A stretch of 64,000 bases of DNA from JAAZMI01 sp964603615 (GTDB lineage Bacteria; Bacillota; Dethiobacteria; DTU022; UBA8154), in NCBI GenBank assembly GCA_964603615.1, contig CAZRVU010000009.1, positions 11,340 to 75,339 on the forward strand. The letters are read 5' to 3'. Made by a program: the position numbers and the translations under genes. This document shows positions 18,175-26,829 of this stretch, piece after piece. Every line of letters begins with the position of its first letter. Position 1 is the first letter of the stretch. The notes under the pieces were generated by a model. That model searched no databases, had not been told where the DNA came from, and saw nothing but the letters and a program-made list of their open reading frames with translations.

Positions 18175-18918
18175 TTGGATACAATTAGGCTTGTAGCGGA
18201 TCTGCATGTGCATACTATAGCTAGCGGCCATGCTTATAGCACGGTAAATGAGATCATTGTTGCCGCAGCACAAAAAGGGTTGGAAGCAGTGGCCTTTACA
18301 GATCATGGGCCGGCTATGCCCGGGGGGGCCCATCGTTATCATTTCGGTAACCTTCACGCTCTGCCGGAGATCGAGCATAACGTAGAGGTTCTTCGGGGCG
18401 TAGAGGCCAATATTCTTGACCGTGATGGAACGATCGACCTGCCGGAAGAATTTCTCAGCCGCTTGGATCTGGTTTGGGCCGGGTTGCATATACCCTGCCT
18501 GCAGCCGGCTTCCCGCAAATTTAATACAGAAGCTCTGCTGAATGCCCTAAAAAACCCTTATGTAGACGGCATCGTCCATCCTGGCAATCCTGATTTCCCC
18601 ATTGAGGCGGAGGTTGTTGTCCGGGCTGCAGCAGAAAAGGGTAAACTACTGGAGATCAACAACAGTTCTTTTATCACGATTACCCGCCGGGGCAGTAAAG
18701 CCAGTTGCCTGGAGATTGCCAGGCTGATTCGACGCCACGGCGCCCTGGCAGCCATCAATAGCGATGCACATATTGCGCAGGATGTGGGCAGCTTTGATTT
18801 GGCGCTGGAGATTGCCCGGGAAGCAGGTTTAGAACGCGGGCAGGTTGTGAACAGTGATCGAAAAATTCTACACGCATTTTTGAAAAAAAGAGGTAAAAAA
18901 AGATATCTTCAGATCTAG
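18175..18918 (+). CDS. PHP-domain phosphatase (YcdX-like)
   Basis: 247 aa. Metal-binding PHP motifs are complete: DLHVHTIASGHAYST, FTDHGPAMPG, GVEANI, GLHIPC, IVHPGNPDFP and INSDAHIAQDVG. This set marks the YcdX/PHP phosphatase subfamily, trinuclear metal enzymes that hydrolyse phosphate monoesters; the natural substrate is uncertain. TTG 18175 follows GGTGGAGG. It lies 13 nt before thiL and may share its transcript. Confidence 0.88.
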   Translation: MDTIRLVADLHVHTIASGHAYSTVNEIIVAAAQKGLEAVAFTDHGPAMPGGAHRYHFGNLHALPEIEHNVEVLRGVEANILDRDGTIDLPEEFLSRLDLVWAGLHIPCLQPASRKFNTEALLNALKNPYVDGIVHPGNPDFPIEAEVVVRAAAEKGKLLEINNSSFITITRRGSKASCLEIARLIRRHGALAAINSDAHIAQDVGSFDLALEIAREAGLERGQVVNSDRKILHAFLKKRGKKRYLQI

Positions 18919-18931
18919 GGGGGCCAGCAGT

Positions 18932-19984
18932 GTGCCAAAAAAAGATTACCGTGTTCGGGATATTGGTGAATTTGCCCTAATCGAGCGTCTTTTAGAGGTG
19001 TTGGGGCCGGCGGGCCGGGGTGCAGGACAAGGAGTTATCCGCGGTATCGGCGACGACGCCGCTGTTTTGCAGACCATACCCGGAACGAGGCTGTTGGCAG
19101 CTTGCGATCTGCTCATAGAGGGAGTGCACTTCGATCTTTCCTTTAGCACGCCACGACAGTTGGGTTGGAAAGCGCTGGCTATGAATCTTAGCGATATTGC
19201 CGCTATGGGCGGGCGCCCGCGCTGGGTTTTGGTTTCCTTGGGAGTCAACCCTGAATTGGAAGTAAGTTTTGTGGAGGAGATCTATGCTGGTCTGGCGGAG
19301 TTGGCCGGAAAATTTGGCGTTACCATCGTTGGTGGCGACACCTGTTCTTCGCCGGGACGGCTAGTCATCGATATTTGCGTTTTAGGGGAGGCAAATCGTG
19401 CTGCCGTTGCTTATCGTTCAGGAGCGCGGGAAGGGGATTATTTATTGGTTACCGGCAAGTTAGGGGCGGCTGCGGCCGGGTTGGCTTACCTGCCGGAAAA
19501 GGAAAATTTTGAACTTGAAGGCGCAGCAGAGCTATTGCAGGCCCAGCTATGGCCGGTGCCCCGCGTTAAAGAGGCTGCTATTTTGATGAACAGCGGCCTC
19601 GTCGGAGCAATGAATGATTTGAGCGATGGCCTGGCTTCAGAGCTGCACGAGATCGCTGCTGCCAGCGGATGTGGGGCCTGCATCTGGGCGGAACGCCTGC
19701 CGGTTAGCCCTGCCGCTGCCCTGCTGGCCCGGCAACTGGAGGTTGACCCCCTCAACTGGGCTCTTTATGGAGGAGAGGATTATGAACTATTAATAACTGT
19801 ACGCGGGGGAAAAGGAGCGCCCCTCAAATCGCGGGGGCTGATTCGCAGTATAAAAAGAGCTACAGGGACGGCCCTGACCCCGATTGGCAAAATGCTGTCC
19901 GCAGAAGAGGGGGTACAGATGATCGGCCCTGATGGAGCAACAGAGACCCTGCAGCCAAAAGGCTACGCCCATTTTAGCACCTGA
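18932..19984 (+). CDS. thiL: Thiamine-monophosphate kinase
   Basis: Phosphorylates thiamine monophosphate to thiamine pyrophosphate, the active cofactor. 350 aa, full length for the family. Characteristic motifs: GIGDDAAVL (ATP/metal), CDLLIEGVHFD, NLSDIAAMGG, VGGDTC, NDLSDGLASELHEIA and YGGEDYELL. GTG 18932 is preceded by AGGGGGG. No TPP riboswitch is seen upstream. The 3' part (from M219 at 19586) with its downstream sequence is duplicated 609 bp away, but this first copy is intact. Confidence 0.95.
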   Translation: MPKKDYRVRDIGEFALIERLLEVLGPAGRGAGQGVIRGIGDDAAVLQTIPGTRLLAACDLLIEGVHFDLSFSTPRQLGWKALAMNLSDIAAMGGRPRWVLVSLGVNPELEVSFVEEIYAGLAELAGKFGVTIVGGDTCSSPGRLVIDICVLGEANRAAVAYRSGAREGDYLLVTGKLGAAAAGLAYLPEKENFELEGAAELLQAQLWPVPRVKEAAILMNSGLVGAMNDLSDGLASELHEIAAASGCGACIWAERLPVSPAAALLARQLEVDPLNWALYGGEDYELLITVRGGKGAPLKSRGLIRSIKRATGTALTPIGKMLSAEEGVQMIGPDGATETLQPKGYAHFST

Positions 19985-19985
19985 C

Positions 19986-20014
19986 GTGAAACAGGGGACG
20001 GTTTTCTGTTTCAC
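19986..20014. repeat. 29-bp palindromic repeat, GTGAAACA-arm variant
   Basis: Arms GTGAAACA and TGTTTCAC (8-bp stem) around GGGGACGG. Same length and same core position as the TGTGTCA-arm family elsewhere in the window, but with different mutually complementary arms. Sits just after the thiL stop; duplicated at 20595-20623. Confidence 0.85.
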
Positions 20015-20137
20015 TGTGAGCTTTTTTGAGGATGTTGAAGACTATTATAGGTTAGTGCTGGGCGTCTATGACTTCAGATATTTCATAACCAATTTCAAGT
20101 TGAAGACTATTATAGGTTAGTGCTGGGCTAGTGGTTG

Positions 20138-20195
20138 TGTGTCACAACCCCCGTCCCCCTGGCACATGTGTCACGACCCCCGTCCCCCTGGCACA
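20138..20195. repeat. 29-bp palindromic repeats, two abutting copies
   Basis: 20138-20166 and 20167-20195, TGTGTCA arms with TGGCACA right ends and a CCCCCGTCCCC core, directly adjacent with no spacer. The second copy ends exactly where the duplicated thiL segment begins. Confidence 0.9.
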
Positions 20196-20593
20196 TGAAC
20201 AGCGGCCCCGTCGGAGCAATGAATGATTTGAGCGATGGCCTGGCTTCAGAACTGCACGAGATCGCTGCTGCCAGCGGATGTGGGGCCTGCATCTGGGCGG
20301 AACGCCTGCCGGTTAGCCCTGCCGCTGCCCTGCTGGCCCGGCAACTGGAGGTTGACCCCCTCAACTGGGCTCTTTATGGAGGAGAGGATTATGAACTATT
20401 AATAACTGTACGCGGGGGAAAAGGAGCGCCCCTCAAATCGCGGGGGCTGATTCGCAGTATAAAAAGAGCTACAGGGACGGCCCTGACCCCGATTGGCAAA
20501 ATGCTGTCCGCAGAAGAGGGGGTACAGATGATCGGCCCTGATGGAGCAACAGAGACCCTGCAGCCAAAAGGCTACGCCCATTTTAGCACCTGA
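20195..20593 (+). pseudogene. Duplicated 3' fragment of thiL
   Basis: Near-identical copy of thiL codons 219-350 (compare 19586-19984), with only a few substitutions such as CTC to CCC early in the copy (Leu to Pro). It lacks the ATP-binding N-terminal half, so it cannot encode a working kinase. There is an in-frame open frame from 20135 but its first codons are read through the palindromic repeats and it has no ribosome binding site. The downstream sequence, including the GTGAAACA repeat, is duplicated as well. Confidence 0.9.
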
Positions 20594-20594
20594 C

Positions 20595-20623
20595 GTGAAA
20601 CAGGGGACGGTTTTCTGTTTCAC
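20595..20623. repeat. 29-bp palindromic repeat, GTGAAACA-arm variant (second copy)
   Basis: Same sequence as 19986-20014, carried along by the thiL 3' duplication. Confidence 0.85.
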
Positions 20624-20682
20624 TATGAGCCTTTTTTGAGGATGTTATAGACTATTATAGGTTAGGGCTGGGATAGTGGTTG

Positions 20683-20740
20683 TGTGTCACGACCCCCGTC
20701 CCCCTGGCACATGTGTCACGACCCCCGTCCCCCTGGCACA
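20683..20740. repeat. 29-bp palindromic repeats, two abutting copies
   Basis: 20683-20711 and 20712-20740, same arms and order as the pair at 20138-20195; they close the duplicated segment. Confidence 0.9.
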
Positions 20741-20756
20741 TTTGGGTGGCAAGGGA

Positions 20757-20935
20757 TTGTGGTGTAGCGACTTGTGCAGCGAAGCAAAGAGTTCACGGTG
20801 CAGCGTAGGTTTTCCGCCGGTCCTGCCGACAGGACGTCGGCAGCCGGCCATGTGCCTATGGATGGGCACTTGGCCGGGCAGGCCAGCGGAGGCCGGAGCT
20901 GAACCGTAGAACTCTCTGAGCGTAACTTGGAGCTC
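20757..20935 (+). ncRNA. Large structured RNA upstream of rapZ, resembling HEARO / IscB OMEGA RNA
   Basis: Folding by eye gives a nested structure: P1 pairs 20788-20799 with 20903-20915 (12 bp, one bulge); P2 pairs 20801-20804 with 20898-20901; P3 pairs 20813-20820 with 20883-20890 (7 of 8); inside are two hairpins, 20823-20843 (8 bp perfect, loop AGGAC) and 20844-20877 (12 of 13 bp). Long-range nested stems of this quality are not expected by chance. The sequence TGTGCCTATGGATGGGCAC and the 3' GAACCGTAGAACTCTCTGAG recall, from memory, the HEARO RNA family, which serves as guide RNA for IscB nucleases. No iscB gene is in the window, so it would be a solitary copy. It could instead be an unknown leader RNA of rapZ. 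Confidence 0.55.
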
Positions 20936-20971
20936 ACCACAACCTTTGCCGCCCCGAAAGAAGGTGCCCTT

Positions 20972-21838
20972 TTGTTCAAAGGCAGGTTTGTATTAATTAC
21001 GGGTTTCTCCGGAGCAGGTAAGAGCGGGGCGCTGCACAGCCTCGAGGACCTTGGCTTTTTCTCGATGGATAACCTTCCTCCCGCACTTATTCCTAAATTT
21101 GCCGAACTGTGCACCCAGTCCGGCGGTAAAATTGATCGCGTGGCCCTCGTTTGTGATATCCGTGGCGGGGAGCTCTTTCAAGGTTTGTTTGAGGCCCTGG
21201 ATCGGCTGGAGGAGATGGGCTTTGATTATGAAATCCTTTTTATGGAGGCAGCCGAAAATATTTTAATCCGGCGCTACAAGGAGACGAGGCGCCGTCACCC
21301 GCTAGCCGAGCACGGCAGCATGGTGGCAGCGATCCGGGAGGAGCGTACCCTGCTGGAGGATATCAAGGGAAAGGCAGACGTGATCATCGATACCACGGAT
21401 CTGACGCTGGCCGAACTGCAAGAAAAAATTAACCAGCTTTACGCACCGGGGCGTTGGGAAAAGAATATCCTAATCACAGTAAATTCTTTTGGTTATAAAT
21501 ACGGGCTTCCCTTGGATGCGGATCTGGTTTTTGATGTCCGTTTTTTGCCCAACCCCCATTACGTGGATTCTTTGCGCGCTTTAAATGGCAATAATCAGGA
21601 GGTAAAGGCATATATTTGGAAGTGGGCCCTAACACATCGCTTTTTTCAAAAATTAGGGGATATGATCGAGTTTCTCGTCCCTTGTTATATTAAAGAAGGG
21701 AAGCCACAATTGGTGATTGCTATTGGTTGTACCGGCGGCAAGCATCGTTCTGTATCTTTGGCCAATGAGCTGGCCCGCCTGCTGGCGGAAAAAAACTACC
21801 AGGTGCGCACGGAACATCGCGATATAAACAAAGATTGA
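20972..21838 (+). CDS. rapZ: RNase adapter / nucleotide-binding protein RapZ (YvcJ)
   Basis: P-loop protein of the RapZ/YvcJ family, linked to small-RNA control and cell-wall precursor metabolism in other bacteria. Walker A is GFSGAGKS; FSMDNLPPALIPKFAEL is the family hallmark; the C-terminal domain ends with IAIGCTGGKHRSV. Start TTG 20972 sits 7 nt after AGAAGG; an upstream in-frame TTG 20927 would add 15 residues encoded at the edge of the structured RNA and has no ribosome binding site. It begins the conserved rapZ-yvcK-whiA set. Its last codons lie within a 72-bp tandem repeat. Confidence 0.93.
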   Translation: MFKGRFVLITGFSGAGKSGALHSLEDLGFFSMDNLPPALIPKFAELCTQSGGKIDRVALVCDIRGGELFQGLFEALDRLEEMGFDYEILFMEAAENILIRRYKETRRRHPLAEHGSMVAAIREERTLLEDIKGKADVIIDTTDLTLAELQEKINQLYAPGRWEKNILITVNSFGYKYGLPLDADLVFDVRFLPNPHYVDSLRALNGNNQEVKAYIWKWALTHRFFQKLGDMIEFLVPCYIKEGKPQLVIAIGCTGGKHRSVSLANELARLLAEKNYQVRTEHRDINKD

Positions 21839-21984
21839 AGGAATATCATGTTTTAACGCGTGCGTGCCGGCCCGGGCGAAAACTTCCAACACCATATAAA
21901 CAAAGTTTGAAGGAATATCATGTTTTAACGCGTGCGTGCCGGCCCGGGCGAAAAACCCCAACACCATGCAAACAAAGTTTGAAG
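21824..21984. repeat. 72-bp tandem repeat starting inside the rapZ 3' end
   Basis: The block TAAACAAAGATTGAAG at the rapZ stop recurs near 21897 and 21969, and the 'GAATATCATGTTTTAACGCG' block starts at 21841 and 21913. About 2.2 units, differing at a few positions. Confidence 0.88.
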
Positions 21985-22029
21985 AAAAATATGTTTTTAG
22001 GGCAGGTCTTCATGTCCCCGCAAAACGGT

Positions 22030-22285
22030 GCGCCACCAGCAGGAAGAAAGTTTTTTTGTAGCAGGGAAGCAGCGCAAGCGCAAGCTGAAACATCTACATG
22101 GCGCCACCAGCAGGATGAAAACTTTTTTNNNNNNNNNNNNNNNNNNNNNNNNNNNNNNNNNNNNNNNNNNNNNNNNNNNNNNNNNNNNNNNNNNNNNNNN
22201 NNNNNNNNNNNNNNNNNNNNNNNNNNNNGCAAGCGCAAGCTGAAACATCTACATGGCGCCACCAGCAGGATGAAAACTTTTTTTG
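22030..22285. repeat. 71-bp tandem repeat interrupted by the assembly gap
   Basis: Units starting GCGCCACCAGCAGGA occur at 22030 and 22101 (71-bp spacing) and again at 22256 after the run of N. The same CAAGCGCAAGCTGAAAC block lies on both sides of the gap, so the missing sequence is very probably more copies of this unit. Confidence 0.85.
22129..22228. other. Assembly gap, 100 N
   Basis: Exactly 100 N, a conventional placeholder length. Real gap size unknown. The reading frames drawn across it on both strands are artefacts. Confidence 0.98.
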
Positions 22286-22397
22286 TAGGGGCGGGGTTCC
22301 ACCCCCGCCCGTGTTTTCGGGGCAGGTTTTTAAAAGGAAAGTTTAGGTTTAAAAGCCGGGGATTGAAGGGCCTGGCGGGAAGGCAGGGTTCGAAAAG

Positions 22398-23858
22398 GTG
22401 GAAGGATTGTACATTGCCTGGCGTGAAAGATTGCAAAAGGCAGTAAAATGGCTTTATCCAGGCCTGGGTGTCAAGCGCTATTTGTTGCTTACACTGCTAG
22501 GGCTATTTATTTTTATGAGTGGCCTGCTTTTCTTTTGGCGGCGGGGAGCTTTTTTTAGGGAAGAAGCAACCTTGTTGCTGGGGCTGTTGGAAGGTTTTTT
22601 CCAGCACTCTCTTTGGGGCGTTCTTTTGTTGCTCCTGGGAATTATCCTACTTTTCTGGGGTTTACAGTTGACGGGAAACGCGATTGCCAGTGTTTTATTG
22701 CCCGGTCACAGCCGGAATTTGATCGAAAAGCTCTACACGCGGCGCTATCTGGAAAGGGGCCCTAAAATTGTTGTTCTCGGAGGGGGAACAGGGCTGTCGG
22801 TGTTAATACGCGGGCTAAAGGAATATACCTCTAATATTACAGCAGTTGTGACCGTGACGGATGACGGCGGGAGTTCCGGGCGTCTCCGTGGTGAAATGGG
22901 CGTGCTGCCTCCGGGAGACCTGCGGGATTGCCTGTTAGCCCTGGCGGATAGGGAGTCCTTGTTGGAACAACTTTTTCAATATCGTTTCCAGGGCAGCGAA
23001 AATTTGGGCGGGCATAATTTTGGCAATCTATTTATTGTGGCGATGGCAGAGATGCTCGGTTTTAACCGGGCCTTACAAGAGTTCAATAAGGTCCTGGCCA
23101 TCCGGGGAACAGTTCTGCCGGTTACGCTGGAACAGGTAACTTTGCGTGCTGTTTTTGACGATGGCAGCAGCGCCGACGGGGAAACGAAGATTGTCGGTGA
23201 AAGGAAACCGATTAAAAGTATTTCGCTTTCACCGTCCCGCTGCCGGCCGCTACCCGAAGTGCTCAGTGCCATCAAGGAAGCCGACGCCATTCTTCTGGGG
23301 CCGGGTAGCCTTTATACTAGCGTTTTGCCTAACCTGCTCGTTCCGGGTATAAAGGAAGCACTACAAAAATCGACGGCGCCCTGCCTCTATATCTGCAACG
23401 TTATGACCCAACCGGGCGAAACGGAAGGCTTCAGTGCTGCGGAGCATCTCCAGGTTTTATCCCGGCATGGTTGCACAGATTTCATCGATGGTATTGTGGT
23501 CAACAACTCGACGGATTTACCGCCGTCCCTGCTTGAAAAATATCAAAAAGAGGGGGCACGGCCGGTAGAAGCCAATCTCGAAGTTTTGGCACAGTGGTCG
23601 CTCCAAGTTATCGCTGCGCCGCTGTTAGACTATAACGAGGTCGTCCGTCATGATAGCAAAAAATTGGCTGCGCTGCTCCTTAACCTGCTTGCTGAGCGGG
23701 AAACAGGCCTCGATGGGCTTTGGGCTTACACGCTGGCCAATTTAAACGGAAAATTGCGCCGTGCACGCAAGGAAATGGGTGCCCCGGCCGGTCATCCTTT
23801 GACTGCGACCCGCCAAAAATTAAAACATATTTTAAAGCACGCTTTCCGCAAAGCTTGA
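22398..23858 (+). CDS. yvcK: Gluconeogenesis/cell-shape factor YvcK (CofD-like domain, membrane-anchored)
   Basis: 486 aa. Two hydrophobic segments lie near residues 28-48 and 65-92 (LLLTLLGLFIFMSGLLFFW and SLWGVLLLLLGIILLFWGL), then a UDP-sugar-binding CofD-like domain opening with VVLGGGTGLSVL and continuing VTDDGGSSGRLR, VLPPGDLRDCL and GPGSLYTSVLPNLL. YvcK is needed for normal morphology on gluconeogenic substrates in Bacillus. The N-terminal membrane part is a feature of many clostridial versions. The start is uncertain: GTG 22398 was chosen; TTG 22407 is possible. It precedes whiA by 17 nt. Confidence 0.92.
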   Translation: MEGLYIAWRERLQKAVKWLYPGLGVKRYLLLTLLGLFIFMSGLLFFWRRGAFFREEATLLLGLLEGFFQHSLWGVLLLLLGIILLFWGLQLTGNAIASVLLPGHSRNLIEKLYTRRYLERGPKIVVLGGGTGLSVLIRGLKEYTSNITAVVTVTDDGGSSGRLRGEMGVLPPGDLRDCLLALADRESLLEQLFQYRFQGSENLGGHNFGNLFIVAMAEMLGFNRALQEFNKVLAIRGTVLPVTLEQVTLRAVFDDGSSADGETKIVGERKPIKSISLSPSRCRPLPEVLSAIKEADAILLGPGSLYTSVLPNLLVPGIKEALQKSTAPCLYICNVMTQPGETEGFSAAEHLQVLSRHGCTDFIDGIVVNNSTDLPPSLLEKYQKEGARPVEANLEVLAQWSLQVIAAPLLDYNEVVRHDSKKLAALLLNLLAERETGLDGLWAYTLANLNGKLRRARKEMGAPAGHPLTATRQKLKHILKHAFRKA

Positions 23859-23875
23859 ATCGAGGAGTGATGAGC

Positions 23876-24862
23876 ATGCCCTCTTTTGCACGCCAACTCA
23901 AAAACGAGCTGGCCCGCAGTGCTTTGACCAAATATTGCTGTGCCCGTGCGGAGCTCCGGGCTTTTTTGCAGTTGAACGGCAAGCTGCTCATTCGTAATGG
24001 TGCACTGGGGATCGAGCTGCAAACCCAAAATGCAGCCCCGGCCCGCCGTTTATTTTCACTTTTCAAGTTCAGCTTCGGTCTTTCCCCGCAGATCTTCTTT
24101 TCCCGTAAAAAACAACTACAAAAAAACAACATCTATTTTTTAAGAATAATGGAAAAGGAAGAAGCCCGGCGCATTCTAGTGGAGCTCGGTTTTTTAACTT
24201 TTCACCCGCAAAGCGGCCGGATGATCTTAAAAACGTATTCCCCGCTTACTTCCCAAGGGGAGATTGATGATTGGGGTGGTTTAACGGAAAAATGTTGCCG
24301 CCGTGCTTACCTGGCGGGCGCTTTCCTGGCTGGTGGCTCGATGAGCAACCCCGAAACGGCCTATCATTTGGAGATCGTTGCACCTTATGAGGTTTATGCA
24401 AAACCGATCATTGCAGCCCTGGCCTCTTTTGCCTTACCGGCACGCTATTTCCGGCGAAAAGATGATTTTGTCGTCTATTTGAAGGGGGGCGAGAAGATCG
24501 GGGAGTTTTTAAGGGTGATCTCCGCAGCGAATGCCCTTTTGGAATTTGAAAGCATCCGCGTTGTAAAAGGAATCCGCAATAAAACCAACCGGCTGGTCAA
24601 CTGTGAAACAGCTAATCTCACCAAAACGGCAGTTGCTGCCTGGGAACAGATCAGCAATATCAAGGTGCTGGAAAAAACCCTGGGACTAGATAGCCTGCCT
24701 CCTTCGCTGGCCCAGGTGGCTCGCCTGCGTTTACAGTTTCCGGAGGCTACTTTGCAGGAACTGGCTGAGGCGGCAGTGCCCCCGCTCACAAAATCGGGTA
24801 TTTACCACCGGTTGCGGCGCATCGGTGTCCTGGCCCAAGAAATCAAGGAGGGCCCCGGCTAG
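23876..24862 (+). CDS. whiA: Sporulation/division transcription factor WhiA
   Basis: 328 aa DNA-binding protein made of a degenerate LAGLIDADG homing-endonuclease fold (CRRAYLAGAFLAGGSMSNP) and a C-terminal helix-turn-helix (LPPSLAQVARLRLQFPEATLQELAE, where conserved WhiA residues sit). In Bacillus it affects division and chromosome segregation; in Streptomyces it controls sporulation. ATG 23876 is 8 nt after GAGGAG; upstream in-frame codons lie inside yvcK. The crh gene that follows whiA in Bacillus is absent here. Confidence 0.94.
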   Translation: MPSFARQLKNELARSALTKYCCARAELRAFLQLNGKLLIRNGALGIELQTQNAAPARRLFSLFKFSFGLSPQIFFSRKKQLQKNNIYFLRIMEKEEARRILVELGFLTFHPQSGRMILKTYSPLTSQGEIDDWGGLTEKCCRRAYLAGAFLAGGSMSNPETAYHLEIVAPYEVYAKPIIAALASFALPARYFRRKDDFVVYLKGGEKIGEFLRVISAANALLEFESIRVVKGIRNKTNRLVNCETANLTKTAVAAWEQISNIKVLEKTLGLDSLPPSLAQVARLRLQFPEATLQELAEAAVPPLTKSGIYHRLRRIGVLAQEIKEGPG

Positions 24863-25111
24863 AAAACGATCGGCTGTTTATTACGCTTATGTTGCTATTT
24901 AGAGCCAAAACACTGATGCAGTGATAGGTGACAAAGAGCGAAGGGTTACCAATTTATTTAACTGTTGGAGTTCTGGCTTTAGGTGCACTTTATTGAACTT
25001 TTATTATTGCAGGTTTTTTTAAGAGCAATGGCGAAATAAGTAAATGAATAAATAGGTAACAGCTAGAAGCAGGAGTCGGGAAATGATAGAAAACCGGAAA
25101 GGGTTTTGAAC

Positions 25112-26515
25112 ATGGCCATGAATTTTGAGCTGAAAATTGAGCAAACCCAAAAAGTGGTCATGACTTTGGAACTGCAGCAAGCGATCAACCTTTTGCAGTA
25201 TTCGACGTTGGAGTTGATTAATTATATCCAGGAGGAAGTAACGCAAAACCCGCTGTTGGAGATCCAGGAGAAGGAAGCAAGCGGTGAAGATGAAGAAAAA
25301 AATGACGGCGATGAACAAGATATCGGGGAGGAGGGCGCCCTGGATTGGGAGGAGTATTTCCAGGATTTCGATTTCTCTTCCAGGCGGGAAAAAACAGAAC
25401 GCACCGGGTATGAAGGGCCCTCGGCCCTTGATTTATATGCCAGCCAGGAAGCGGGTTTGCAGGAACACCTCGAATTTCAATTAAAGATGTCGCCGGTGAA
25501 AGGCAAGCCGTATCTGATTGCGGAATACCTGCTTGGTAATATTAACCCCAACGGCTACTTGCAGGGTGCTGTGCCCGAACATGCCCAATTTTTGGGGGTG
25601 TCCGCAGAAGAAGTTTTGGAGATGCTCGCGTTGATCCAGGGCTTTGATCCGCCGGGCATCGGGGCCCGGACGCTGGGGGAATGCTTGCTGCTGCAGTTAC
25701 GGGAGCGCCAGGACGTCCCGCCTGCAGTAGAGCCGATTATTAAAGGCTGCCTGGGGGAGATCGCCGCCGGGAAATACCGTGAAGTTGCCCGGCAGTTAGG
25801 CATTAACATGAAGAATTTACAGGATGCCCTGGACTATATCCGTACTCTCAACCCCAAGCCCGGCTCGTGTTTAGGAGGGGCAGCGGATGTCCGCTATGTC
25901 TACCCGGATATTATTGTCCAAAAAGTTGAAGGAGAATACATCATCATCATCAACGATAATGTGCCGCAGCTCTTCATTAATCCTTATTACCATGATCTGT
26001 TAAAGCAGGGTAAAGAAAAACAGAGCAGCGACTTTCTAAAAAAACGTTTAGAGAGCGCCCTCTGGCTGATCAAAAGCATCGAGCAAAGGCGCATGACGCT
26101 CTACCGGGTTACGGAGCAGATCATAAAAATTCAAGAACCTTTTTTGGAAGAGGGAATACATAGCCTCAAACCCCTAACCTTGAAGGATATTGCCCAAAGG
26201 TTAGATATTCACGAATCTACGGTTAGCCGGGCTACGAGCGGTAAATATGTGCAGACCCCACGCGGCCTTTATCCCTTGAAATTCTTTTTTTCCAGCGGGA
26301 TTGACGGCCTGCGGGGTGAAACCTATTCCGCGCTGAGCATCAAGGCGCATTTGAAAGAACTGGTGGAAAAAGAAGATCAAAAAGCCCCTTACAGCGATCA
26401 AAAAATTGCCGAACAGCTCCGAAAGCGGGGCATTAAGGTTTCAAGGAGAACGATAGCCAAATACCGCCAGGAAATGAATATTCCGGCTTCGTCGCAGCGT
26501 CGCCGCCTGGGCTAA
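25112..26515 (+). CDS. rpoN: RNA polymerase sigma-54 factor
   Basis: 467 aa. Region I is Gln/Leu-rich (LKIEQTQKVVMTLELQQAINLLQYSTLEL), region II acidic (DEEEKND-type stretch), then the core-binding domain and a helix-turn-helix (TLKDIAQRLDIHESTVSRA). The RpoN box is SRRTIAKYRQEM, which reads the -24 element. ATG 25112 is 8 nt downstream of GGAAAGGG; the TTG at 25106 is too close. Sigma-54 needs AAA+ activators; none is in this window. It lies between whiA and the glycolytic operon, as in many Clostridia. Confidence 0.96.
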   Translation: MAMNFELKIEQTQKVVMTLELQQAINLLQYSTLELINYIQEEVTQNPLLEIQEKEASGEDEEKNDGDEQDIGEEGALDWEEYFQDFDFSSRREKTERTGYEGPSALDLYASQEAGLQEHLEFQLKMSPVKGKPYLIAEYLLGNINPNGYLQGAVPEHAQFLGVSAEEVLEMLALIQGFDPPGIGARTLGECLLLQLRERQDVPPAVEPIIKGCLGEIAAGKYREVARQLGINMKNLQDALDYIRTLNPKPGSCLGGAADVRYVYPDIIVQKVEGEYIIIINDNVPQLFINPYYHDLLKQGKEKQSSDFLKKRLESALWLIKSIEQRRMTLYRVTEQIIKIQEPFLEEGIHSLKPLTLKDIAQRLDIHESTVSRATSGKYVQTPRGLYPLKFFFSSGIDGLRGETYSALSIKAHLKELVEKEDQKAPYSDQKIAEQLRKRGIKVSRRTIAKYRQEMNIPASSQRRRLG

Positions 26516-26575
26516 GGGGCTAAAACGGCGGCAGCAACAGCAGGAGCAGCAGTAAGAATACGCAATTGTAATGAT

Positions 26576-26801
26576 GATTCCACTGCAAAAATTATATTCT
26601 GCTGCCTAAAACGAAATTTGCCAGGGCGGGAGCTGTAAAAATCAGCCCCTGAAGACGCCACAATTTTGAAGTAAAAATGGCAGGACGCCATTTTTAGGGC
26701 CTTTTGAAGAGGATGTTCAATTGGCCCGGGCGAAAAATTGCCAGTCGAAGGGATGCTGATTTCAGCGCACGCCTTACCAATAGAGTTTAGGCAGTAGAAT
26801 C
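26576..26801 (-). repeat. MITE-like element, copy 2 (226 bp, reverse orientation)
   Basis: Terminal repeats GATTCCACTGC (26576) and GCAGTAGAATC (ends 26801), flanked by a perfect 6-bp direct repeat AATGAT at 26570-26575 and 26802-26807, which looks like a target site duplication. It contains the same inner hairpin (AAAAATGGC / GCCATTTTT) as the other copies and fills most of the rpoN-cggR gap. Confidence 0.85.
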
Positions 26802-26829
26802 AATGATAAAGATGATGCTAAATACAAGG

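Noticed and set aside
18097..18930. TPP riboswitch controlling thiL
   Set aside because: thiL follows a PHP phosphatase gene by 13 nt; no conserved TPP aptamer sequence (such as CUGAGA) was seen upstream.
20135..20593. 152-aa open frame as an independent gene
   Set aside because: Its first codons are the palindromic repeats read through and the rest is a copy of the thiL 3' end; no ribosome binding site.
20138..20740. Adjacent 29-bp repeats as a CRISPR array
   Set aside because: Copies abut without spacers or occur singly across the window; no cas genes; arms are palindromic in the REP style.
21835..22446. 203-aa and 172-aa open frames on both strands around the gap
   Set aside because: They read through tandem repeats and 100 N; no start signals, no homology.
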